NCBI GenBank assembly: GCA_002351705.1
Contig: DEHC01000025.1
Span: 1-17,538, forward strand
From: Gammaproteobacteria bacterium UBA2810
GTDB lineage: Bacteria; Pseudomonadota; Gammaproteobacteria; Enterobacterales; Succinivibrionaceae
Direction of reading: 5' to 3'
DNA length: 17,538 bases
The notes beneath the pieces are model-generated. The model did not search any database and was not told where the DNA came from. It worked only from the letters and a program-made list of their open reading frames with translations. Of the stretch, positions 6,624 to 13,273 are shown one piece after another. Within the stretch, counting starts at the first letter, position 1; the number at the start of each line of letters is the position of its first letter. A program made the translations under genes and the position numbers.

Positions 6624-6843
6624 TTGCGAAAATAGTACCTCCTTGAGGGGGCTGCCGGACGATAACTGTGTTATGACAACTTACCCGTTTATATGTGGAT
6701 CTCTTGTGTATGGCGGTTACACCTGGTTCGGAATGGGCGACAAAAAGCAGTATCCGGCAGAATAATAATTCCTCTGGCAGAAGGTCTGTGACGGCATGTC
6801 ATTCATGTAGGGCGGGAAGGAAATGGAATGGGTCGACGCGTAG
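6624..6843 (+). pseudogene. Decayed third copy of the small gene family
   Basis: Read in the right frames, this stretch gives LPDDN, then YGGYTW-GMGDKK-YPAE, FL-QK, DG-SF and EMEWVDA, closely matching the genes at 3345-3629 and 3683-3961. The region corresponding to roughly the first 25-30 codons is absent or unrecognisable. One extra G after CTTGAGGGG breaks the frame near 6650, two TAA codons interrupt it at about 6765-6770 (YPAE-stop-stop-FL), and a TAG follows FM about 15 codons later. The end (GGGTCGACGCGTAG) is identical to the end of copy 2. It lies between the two plus-strand ATPase genes. Confidence 0.85.
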
Positions 6844-6885
6844 GCCGGCTCACAAAATTCCTAAGTGAGTGACTGTAAATTCTGG

Positions 6886-6932
6886 GTTTAGGGGGTAATT
6901 TTTGTAAAATTATCAAAAATTACCCCCTAAAC
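6886..6932 (+). promoter_or_regulatory. Perfect 19-bp inverted repeat before the DUF234-type ATPase gene
   Basis: The arms at 6886-6904 and 6914-6932 are exact reverse complements, with the core TTAGGGGGTAATTTTTG, around a 9-base AT-rich loop. Three more G-T pairs could extend it in RNA. It ends 72 bases before the ATG at 7005. The core, the loop length and the flanks match the element at 5230-5280, so the two leaders are homologous. Confidence 0.7.
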
Positions 6933-7004
6933 TTGCAAATTCATGCCTATGTTCTGTGATCGAAGATAATTCGGAGATGGCCGAGCCGGAGAGGACCGAA
7001 CAAA

Positions 7005-8086
7005 ATGAAATTCATCGGCAGGAAGCAGGAGTTTAAGGATCTCAGCGCAGAAATCAGCGCGCCTCGGTTCAGGTCAGTGCTTATCTATGGAAGAAGGGGA
7101 ATCGGAAAGACCTGGCTTGCAAGAAAGGCTCTCTCTGATGCCGGGATTCCCGCGGTCTTCTATGTATGCCGGCCGCTTGCCGAGGAAAGCATCGCTGCAG
7201 ACCTGGGCAAAGCAGTCTCAGAGGCCCTTTCCCTGCCTGTTCCGGAATGCAGAAACGCAGGTGAATTCCTCGATCATATCTTCAGGCTCTCGGAGGAGCA
7301 CAGAATGGTACTCGTTCTTGATGAGTATCAGTGCCTTCGCGAGAGCGTCAGGGGTATGGACAGCATTCTCGGGAGCCTTGCCGGCAGATACAGGGACACG
7401 TCACGCATGACGCTGATCCTTACTGTTTCCTGCAATGATGTGATGGAACCGTTTCCTGAGAATGACAGTCCGCTCTTCGGGCAGTCAGATCTGACTGTCG
7501 CGCTGAAGCCGATGGACTGCTCTGACTCCGCAGGCTTCTGTCCCGGCTATTCCGCGGAGGACAGGAGGCGGATTTTCTCGGTGTTCGGCGGAGTGCCGAA
7601 GTACCTCCGTCTCATAGACGGCAGCAGATCAGTCAGGGAGAACATCATTGGGCTTGTCGCCTCTGACGGCGCGAGGCTTGGGGATGAGGTGCAGGCCTGC
7701 CTCCGGAGCGGAATAAAGGGAATGGTGAATGCCAATGAGGTTCTCATGGCGCTTTCAAGGGGCTGCACAAGATTCAGCGATATTTTGAGAATGTCGCATG
7801 TTTCAAGCGGCCCTGCGCTGGCCGACGTCCTGAACAGGCTTATGCGGATGGGTTGGTGGAGAAAACCGTCCTGGAAAATAGTCCGGGCAGCAGGGGAACG
7901 GCCGGCTATCGCATCTCTGACAGTCTCACGATGTTCTATTACCGCTATATTTTCAGCCGCACCTCAGAACTGAGGATGATGGATGCTGAAGCGTTCTATG
8001 AGAGGTACATCGCAGGTGACTTCGAAAAGGAGTATGTTCCTGAGCGTTTCGTGGCAGCCGCGCGTCAGGATTCGCAGCAAAAATGA
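7005..8086 (+). pseudogene. DUF234-type AAA ATPase, frameshifted and truncated
   Basis: The first frame runs from ATG 7005 (with GAGAGGA upstream) and encodes an ATPase domain: Walker A GRRGIGKT (29-36), Walker B MVLVLDEYQ (101-109), and the family's FGGVPKYLRL motif at about 198-207. At about 7851 one base is missing: after LNRLMRMG the correct continuation, LVEKTVLENS...GYRISDSLTMFYYRYIFS, is in another frame (7853-8086). The first frame then runs on through unrelated residues to 7973. Even after joining, the product would be only about 360 residues and ends soon after EKEYVPERF, so most of the C-terminal nuclease-like DUF234 domain is gone. It is best read as a decaying gene. A programmed shift is unlikely, as the site is a simple GGGTTGG without a stimulatory structure that I can see. 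Confidence 0.8.
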
Positions 8087-8144
8087 GACGCAAATCGCCG
8101 GCCGGGGCGTCATGGCCTTCATTTGGGCTTTTCGAAAGGGCTCA

Positions 8145-9725
8145 TTAAGCTGACTGCCGGACTTTCCATTCGCTTATGGTCCGTTTTTCAGAGCTGAAGC
8201 TGATGCCGACCTTCACAACTTTTCTTCCGTCTGCCTTCCAGGGGATGGCATAGCCCTTGTTGTCAATCTGTTTCAGTGCTTCCTCAACGCTGCCGTCGAG
8301 CTTCAGCTCCATGACGTAGATGGTACTTCCGGTCTTCACCAGAATGTCCATGCGCCCCAGCGCCACACGCACCTGCGACCAGACATACCTGTTGAGGAAT
8401 GAGAACATTACGTAAAGCATGGCAGTGAAATGTCCTTCAGCTGCAGGAGCATTTTTCAAAGTGCCTTCTTGGTAAGGGATAGCTGCGAAAAAACTCTGTG
8501 CAGCAGTGAGTGCCGCATCAATGTGGTCCTCAGTAAGAGCCCTGCAGATCTGCCTGCAGGCATTAGTGGTCCCGTTTGTGTCTGATGACACGTAGAAAGG
8601 TATCAGCATCCTGGTAAAACCTACCTTCACTTCTTCGTTGGGGAAACCGAGGATATATTCGTCATATGAGTTGTCATAGTTCTTGATAGTCAGATATCCA
8701 CTCTGATAGAGAAGAGGCAAAATGCTGTGCATGTCTTCTGTCGGCGCGTCAAACTCAGAGGCGTCTGCCACACTGCCGTCTAGTCTAGTGATATCAGTCC
8801 CAAACTTTCTTAGTTGGCTGATCAGGAACCCAGGAGTGCCAGTCTCAAACCAGTAGTTGTGCAGTTCGCGGGAGTACATTGCAGAGAGAAGACTGAAAGG
8901 GTTATAAACTCCCGGTGAGCTGTGTGAGAAATGATAGCCGTCGTATTTATTTTTAAGTGCATCGAGCACTTCCGCGTGAGACATTCCATTGCGCTGACCG
9001 AGACGTACGATGCCATCTTCGAAGTTTTCCTCCAGCTCTTCCTGAGTGATGCCACATATTGCTGAGTATTCTGGCATCATCGAGATCTTGACTAGATTAT
9101 TCAGCTGTGAGAATACGCTTAGCTGTGAAAACTTTGTTATTCCAGTAATGAAGACGAAGCGGAGATACGGATCAAGATCCTTCAGAGGGGCATAGAAACT
9201 TTGCAGAGCTGTACGCATGTGTTCCAATCTTTCCTTGTCATGGAGGACTGTAAGCATAGGGGAATCGTATTCATCGATAAGGATGACCGCCTGCCTGCCG
9301 GTTATGCTGAAAAGCTCCTTTACCATAGCGGACAGACGGGTGCCTGGGTATTTGTTCCTTGCTGCTATGCCATACTTTCGTTCATAAAAACAGAGCTGCT
9401 CATCAAGCACGTCCTCAAGTTCTTCAACTGTGCCCATCTTTGCGGAGGCAAGCGAGAAACTTAGCACCGGATATTCGATCCAGTCCTTCTCAATCTTTCC
9501 GGCAGCAAGCCCATTGAACAGGTCCTTTCTCCCGCTGAAATACGCATTGAACGTGCTGGTGAGAAGCGATTTTCCGAAACGCCGGGGTCGTGAAAGAAAA
9601 ACATATTGCGAACTGTTGGCAAGATCATAAACATACTTAGTTTTGTCAATATACAGATAACCGCCTTTGCGTATTTTCTCAAAGGTCTGTATTCCGACAG
9701 GATACTTTGCGCGCTGTTCCATCAT
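8145..9725 (-). CDS. AAA-ATPase_like protein with PD-(D/E)XK nuclease domain
   Basis: The 526-residue protein is full length. It starts at ATG 9725 (or the adjacent ATG 9722), with AAAGGA upstream. The N-terminal AAA-ATPase_like domain (PF09820 type) shows the opening YPVGIQTFEKIRKGGYLYID, Walker A RPRRFGKS (46-53), Walker B AVILIDEYDSP (146-156) and the ITGITKFS motif. The C-terminal domain (PF08011 type) keeps a complete nuclease motif, GRMD (D460) and ELK (E473, K475), followed by the typical ALKQIDNKGYA. These proteins occur in many copies in gut anaerobes; proposed roles are in mobile or defence functions but remain unproven. It faces the DUF234-type pseudogene tail to tail across 58 bases. 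Confidence 0.9.
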   Translation of the reverse strand: MMEQRAKYPVGIQTFEKIRKGGYLYIDKTKYVYDLANSSQYVFLSRPRRFGKSLLTSTFNAYFSGRKDLFNGLAAGKIEKDWIEYPVLSFSLASAKMGTVEELEDVLDEQLCFYERKYGIAARNKYPGTRLSAMVKELFSITGRQAVILIDEYDSPMLTVLHDKERLEHMRTALQSFYAPLKDLDPYLRFVFITGITKFSQLSVFSQLNNLVKISMMPEYSAICGITQEELEENFEDGIVRLGQRNGMSHAEVLDALKNKYDGYHFSHSSPGVYNPFSLLSAMYSRELHNYWFETGTPGFLISQLRKFGTDITRLDGSVADASEFDAPTEDMHSILPLLYQSGYLTIKNYDNSYDEYILGFPNEEVKVGFTRMLIPFYVSSDTNGTTNACRQICRALTEDHIDAALTAAQSFFAAIPYQEGTLKNAPAAEGHFTAMLYVMFSFLNRYVWSQVRVALGRMDILVKTGSTIYVMELKLDGSVEEALKQIDNKGYAIPWKADGRKVVKVGISFSSEKRTISEWKVRQSA

Positions 9726-10135
9726 GATTATTCCTTTATTTAATGCAATCTTACAATTAGCTGGATAAAAAATGAATCAAACAATGTGCTTTCTTTGTCC
9801 TTCGGCACTGCCTCCCGCCTCCTCAGCAGTTCTGCTCTCCAGATGATAGCATCTGCCCGATTCTCATGGTCCTTCTCCGGGAACCCGCCCCGCTGTGCTG
9901 CACTGGCGACGGGCGCCTCTTTCCCCGATATGTACCCGAAAACGGCTTTTCTGGTACACGTTCTTCCGACATGTACCCGAAAACGCCATTCCGGGTACAT
10001 ATCCGTCCGCTCCGGCGATGCCCTTTCCTTCCTTTCCCATAAGGTTTATCCCTGTTTTTTGCCGGCTTAAAAGCCCCGCCGGATCTGTTCTGTCTCACAA
10101 AATTGTGGCAAAATAGCCTTTATCAGGAAAAGGAT
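9726..10135. other. Divergent intergenic region before mlaF
   Basis: This gap separates the minus-strand ATPase/nuclease gene from the mla operon and should hold promoters for both. It contains the TGTACC palindromes (9927-10003) and a GCCGGC/GCCGGA-rich stretch near 10060-10085. Open frames across it are low-complexity translations of the repeats and have no ribosome sites. No certain -35/-10 pair was found for mlaF. Confidence 0.55.
9927..10003. repeat. Pair of 28-bp TGTACC...GGTACA palindromes
   Basis: The first palindrome (9931-9958) has arms TGTACCCGAAAA and TTTTCTGGTACA with one mismatch and a CGGC loop. The second (9972-9999) starts with the same TGTACCCGAAAACG and ends CGGGTACA. The 15-mer ATGTACCCGAAAACG repeats at 9930 and 9971, a 41-base period. 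The whole array is bounded by GATATGTACCCG (9927-9938) and its exact reverse complement (9992-10003). This looks like a repetitive extragenic palindrome (REP/BIME-like) or a double operator. Confidence 0.6.
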
Positions 10136-10927
10136 ATGAGTGAAACATTAGTAGAAATCAGGGATCTCTCCTTCGCCCGCGGCAGCCACGTCATCTATGA
10201 CGGCATCAGCATGTCGTTCAGGCGCGGCTCGGTCACCGCTGTGATGGGGCCGAGCGGCACCGGAAAGACCACTCTTCTCCGCCTTATCGGCGGGCAGCTG
10301 AGGCCGGACTCCGGCGACGTCATCTATGACGGTGACATCAGCATTCCCTCCCTCGGGCGCGACAGGCTCTTCGAAGTGAGGAAGCGCATGAGCATGCTCT
10401 TCCAGAGCGGCGCGCTCTTCACCGACATGAGCGTGTTCGACAATGTTGCCTATCCGATAAGAGAGCATTTTCGCCTCCCGGAGGAGCTCGTGAGGACGCT
10501 TGTCCTCATGAAGCTCGAGACCGTCGGTCTTCGCGGCGCCGCAGGGCTCATGCCCTCGGAGCTCTCGGGCGGCATGGCCCGCCGCGTCGCTCTTGCCCGT
10601 GCCATCGCGCTCGATCCTGAGCTCATCATGTACGACGAGCCGTTCGCCGGGCAGGACCCCATCACCATGGCAGTCCTCATCCAGCTCATCAGGAAGCTTA
10701 ACCAGACTCTGGGCATCACGAGCATCATCGTCTCCCATGACGTGAACGAGGTCCTCAGCATCGCGGACTACGCCTATGTGGTCGCGGATCACCATGTGAT
10801 CGCGGAGGGCACCCCTGAGGAGATCATCAAGGAGAGCTCCCCGGCCGCGCACCAGTTCATTCACGGCATCGCCGACGGCCCCGTCCCGTTCCGCTATCCT
10901 GCGGGCGACTACCTGGAGGAGCTCTGA
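10136..10927 (+). CDS. mlaF: MlaF, phospholipid ABC transporter ATPase
   Basis: MlaF is the ATPase of the MlaFEDB complex, which uses ATP to move phospholipids between the inner membrane and the periplasmic carrier MlaC. The start is ATG 10136 with AAAAGG just upstream; 263 residues result, close to the usual length. Motifs in order are Walker A GPSGTGKT (38-45), Q-loop FQSGALF (Q89), signature LSGGM (142-146), Walker B LIMYDEPFAGQDP (162-174) and the switch histidine in IVSHD. The QSGALF-DMSVFDNVAYP stretch is typical of MlaF/Mkl ATPases. Its stop overlaps the start of mlaE by one base (TGATG), so the two are translationally coupled. Confidence 0.95.
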   Translation: MSETLVEIRDLSFARGSHVIYDGISMSFRRGSVTAVMGPSGTGKTTLLRLIGGQLRPDSGDVIYDGDISIPSLGRDRLFEVRKRMSMLFQSGALFTDMSVFDNVAYPIREHFRLPEELVRTLVLMKLETVGLRGAAGLMPSELSGGMARRVALARAIALDPELIMYDEPFAGQDPITMAVLIQLIRKLNQTLGITSIIVSHDVNEVLSIADYAYVVADHHVIAEGTPEEIIKESSPAAHQFIHGIADGPVPFRYPAGDYLEEL

Positions 10928-11706
10928 TGAGTCTCTTTGATTCCGTTGCCTCTCTCGGCGCCGCCGGGATAAGGTTCGTCCGCCATGTGGGCGAGGCAGG
11001 CTGCATGCTCTTCCGCGCGCTCGTCGGGCGCCCGGAGATTAAGAAGCACTTCCCGCTCCTTGTCCGCCAGATCTACGTCGTGGGCGTTCTCTCCGTCACC
11101 ATCATTCTGGTGTCGGGGCTCTTCATCGGCATGGTCCTGGGCCTGCAGGGCTACAACGTCCTCGTCGAGTTCAAGGCCGAGGGCAGCCTCGGGCCGCTGG
11201 TCGCCCTCGCGATTCTCCGCGAGCTCGGACCGGTGGTGGCAGCGCTTCTTTATGCGGGCCGCGCAGGCTCCGCGCTCACCGCCGAGATCGGCCTCATGAA
11301 GGCGACCGAGCAGCTCTCGAGCATGGAGATGATGGCGGTCGATCCGCTCCGCCGCGTGGTCTCCCCGAGGTTCTGGGCCGGCATCTACTCGCTCCCGGTG
11401 CTCACCGTGATGTTCTGCGTCATCGGCGTCTACGGCGGAAAGCTCGTGGGCTGCGACTGGCTCGGGCTTGATGACGGCACCTTCTGGTCCGCCACAAGGA
11501 ATTCGGTTGATCTCGAGGACATCGTCAACTGCATGATTAAGAGCGCGGTGTTCGCCATCATCGTCAACTGGGTCTCCCTCTACCGCGGCTGGGTCTGCCT
11601 GCCGACTGCCGAGGGCATAAGCAAGGCGACGACCGGAGCTGTCGTTGACTCTTCTCTTCTGGTGCTGGGGGCAGATTTCGTGCTCACGGCCGTAATGTTT
11701 AACTGA
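10927..11706 (+). CDS. mlaE: MlaE, phospholipid ABC transporter permease
   Basis: MlaE is the integral membrane subunit of the MlaFEDB complex. The 259 residues match the usual length. Hydrophobic segments alternate along the protein, and the MlaE signatures are present: VLVEFKAEGSLGPLVALAILRELGPVVAALLYAGRAGSALTAEIG split across residues about 78-122, then MKATEQLSSMEMMAVDPLRRVVSPRFWA. The glutamates in ALAILRELGP and AEIGLMKATEQ are conserved in the family. The gene begins inside the mlaF stop codon and ends 7 bases before mlaD. Confidence 0.95.
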   Translation: MSLFDSVASLGAAGIRFVRHVGEAGCMLFRALVGRPEIKKHFPLLVRQIYVVGVLSVTIILVSGLFIGMVLGLQGYNVLVEFKAEGSLGPLVALAILRELGPVVAALLYAGRAGSALTAEIGLMKATEQLSSMEMMAVDPLRRVVSPRFWAGIYSLPVLTVMFCVIGVYGGKLVGCDWLGLDDGTFWSATRNSVDLEDIVNCMIKSAVFAIIVNWVSLYRGWVCLPTAEGISKATTGAVVDSSLLVLGADFVLTAVMFN

Positions 11707-11713
11707 GGCGGTT

Positions 11714-12304
11714 ATGAACAGAACCAATCGGTTTGAATTTATCGTCGGTCTCTTCATGCTGGCCGGCATAGCGGCAGCCGTAGTGCTGTGTCTCAACGTC
11801 GCGGGCCTTTCCTTCGCCGGGAATTCCGATGACGGCTTCGACGTCACTGCTGACTTCGACGACATCGGGGGCCTCAAGGAGATGAGCCCGGTGAAAATCG
11901 GCGGCGTCAGGATCGGGCGCGTCTCCTCCATCATCATCAACCCTCAGACGCTGAGCCCGCGCGTAACTCTCCACATCAGCGGGAAGTTCCGCGGCAAGCT
12001 CTCCGCCGAGACCAGCGCCTCGATCCTCACTTCCGGCATCCTCGGCGAGCAGTACATCGACCTCACCCCGGGATTTGACCCGAAGTCGCTCTCCGAGGAG
12101 GAGTGCGAGGCCATCGGCTGCGATCCCAATGAGAAGTACATCGACGAGAGCCACGTCATAAAGGACACCAAGTCCGCTATGATCCTGGAGAAGCTCATCG
12201 GCCAGTTCGTCTACAACATGGGCGCGAAGTCGTCCGACTCCGGAGACGGCAAGGCGGAGGAAAAGCCTGCCTCTGACGCGGCCTCCGGCAAAAAGGAGCA
12301 GTAA
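11714..12304 (+). CDS. mlaD: MlaD, MCE-domain lipid-binding subunit
   Basis: MlaD is anchored in the inner membrane by one helix and forms a hexameric ring in the periplasm that passes lipids to or from MlaC. The 196-residue protein shows the N-terminal anchor (about residues 8-32), an MCE domain at about 42-120 (FDVTADFDDIGGLKEMSPVK, IGGVRIGRV, TSGILGEQYIDLTPG) and the helical DTKSAMILEKLIGQFVYN segment (151-168) that lines the ring channel in the family. Similarity to E. coli MlaD is obvious over the whole length. The tail is charged and rich in Ser, Ala and Lys. The stop is 5 bases before mlaC. Confidence 0.95.
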   Translation: MNRTNRFEFIVGLFMLAGIAAAVVLCLNVAGLSFAGNSDDGFDVTADFDDIGGLKEMSPVKIGGVRIGRVSSIIINPQTLSPRVTLHISGKFRGKLSAETSASILTSGILGEQYIDLTPGFDPKSLSEEECEAIGCDPNEKYIDESHVIKDTKSAMILEKLIGQFVYNMGAKSSDSGDGKAEEKPASDAASGKKEQ

Positions 12305-12309
12305 GAACT

Positions 12310-12948
12310 ATGAGGAACATCGCATTCAGGGCTTTCGCCGCAATTCTCATCGCGGCATCGTTCGTCTTCTCCGCTCTCGCAGCGGAGCAGGATCCGTATG
12401 ACGTGGTCAACACGGCGGCAGGGAAGCTCTTCCCGCGCATCAATGACAGCCGCGCGAAGCTCAAGGCTGATCCGCTCTACATGAGGACCATCATCCGCGA
12501 GGAGCTGATGCCCTACGTTGACAGCCGCTTCGCCGCATTCCGCGTCATCGGCACCAACCTCAAGAGCACCACCCCCGAGCAGAGGGCGAGGTTCGTTGAC
12601 GCCTTCACCGACTACATCGTCGCGACCTACGCCGACGCGCTCCTCAAGTATGACAAGCAGACCATGGAGGTCGATCCGAAGAAGCCCGTCGATGGCAAGC
12701 TCGCCGACATCGGCGTCAAGATCAAGGAGACCGGCAAGGACGACATGAACCTCGTCTTCAAGCTCAGGAAGAACTCCAAGACCGGCGAGTGGAAGTGCTA
12801 CGACATGGTGGCGGAGGGCATCAGCCTCCTCTCCTCCAAGCACAACGAGCTCTCCGGCAAGATCCGCGACGAGGGCATCGACAAGGTGAGCGCCGAGCTC
12901 GAGAAGCATGTGAGCGATCTCGCTGCGGGGAAGAAGGCTGACAAATGA
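12310..12948 (+). CDS. mlaC: MlaC, periplasmic phospholipid-binding protein
   Basis: MlaC ferries single phospholipids across the periplasm between the outer-membrane MlaA complex and MlaFEDB. The 212-residue precursor starts with a clear Sec signal peptide: MRNIAFR, a hydrophobic core, and a SALA|AEQ cleavage site after residue 24. The mature part has the MlaC (Tol_Tol_Ttg2) pattern: YDVVNTAAGKLFPRI, IIREELMPYVDSRFAAFRVIG, TPEQRARFVDAFTDYIVATYADAL, and WKCYDMVAEGISLLSSKHNEL near the end. mlaA is not in this window; it is usually encoded elsewhere. The end overlaps mlaB by 4 bases (ATGA). Confidence 0.93.
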   Translation: MRNIAFRAFAAILIAASFVFSALAAEQDPYDVVNTAAGKLFPRINDSRAKLKADPLYMRTIIREELMPYVDSRFAAFRVIGTNLKSTTPEQRARFVDAFTDYIVATYADALLKYDKQTMEVDPKKPVDGKLADIGVKIKETGKDDMNLVFKLRKNSKTGEWKCYDMVAEGISLLSSKHNELSGKIRDEGIDKVSAELEKHVSDLAAGKKADK

Positions 12949-13211
12949 ACTTCACCGGCAGGCTGACCGGGGAGACGGTTCCCGGCTACTGGAAGAACAG
13001 GCGTGAGCTCTTCTCCTCGGCCGAGGCGGATTTCAGCGGGCTTGAGGCGATAGACTCCGCGGGGCTCGCCTTCCTCGTGAAGTGGGCCAAGGCCGTCGCA
13101 GCGGGAGGCGGGAAGCTCCGGCTCCTGAACCCCACGGAGCAGCTTTCGTCAATCATCGGCATCTACCGTGTCGGTGATCTGTTCGAGCTTGGGAAAGAGA
13201 GCGCTTCCTGA
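12945..13211 (+). CDS. mlaB: MlaB, STAS-domain regulator of MlaF
   Basis: MlaB is a small cytosolic STAS protein that binds MlaF and supports assembly and activity of the transporter. The 88-residue product has the STAS centre ADFSGLEAIDSAGLAFLVKWAKAV, with S38 at the conserved Ser/Thr position (D37-S38-A39-G40), then the GGKLRLLNPTEQLSSII strand-helix. The start ATG overlaps the mlaC stop. Identification rests on this motif and on the operon position. In E. coli ibaG and then murA follow; here murA follows directly. Confidence 0.9.
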   Translation: MNFTGRLTGETVPGYWKNRRELFSSAEADFSGLEAIDSAGLAFLVKWAKAVAAGGGKLRLLNPTEQLSSIIGIYRVGDLFELGKESAS

Positions 13212-13230
13212 GAGGGGAGCATGTGATTCG

Positions 13231-13252
13231 GGCGGAGCCGCGGGGCCCCGCC
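13231..13252 (+). repeat. GC-rich palindrome between mlaB and murA
   Basis: GCGGGGCCCCGC (13240-13251) is a perfect 12-base palindrome inside a longer GGCGG...CCGCC context, followed by TTTGG. It could fold in mRNA just ahead of murA. The T-run is too short for a good terminator. Confidence 0.3.
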
Positions 13253-13273
13253 TTTGGTGATTTAAAGACAGAT

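Noticed and set aside
7845..7860. Programmed ribosomal frameshift in the DUF234-type ATPase
   Set aside because: No slippery heptamer of the usual A/T type and no clear downstream structure; the C-terminal domain is also incomplete, so gene decay or a sequencing error is simpler.
8087..8144. Terminator between the converging DUF234-type pseudogene and the ATPase/nuclease gene
   Set aside because: TTTCGAAA and GACGC...GCGTC are present, but no stem with a T-run could be drawn on either strand.
9786..10100. Open frames across the region before mlaF
   Set aside because: Both strands are open only because the TGTACC repeats lack stops in several frames; no family similarity.
10909..11940. 343-codon open frame on the minus strand over mlaE
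   Set aside because: Antisense of GC-rich mlaE/mlaD; very rich in Asp, Glu, His and Arg as expected from reverse reading of such genes.
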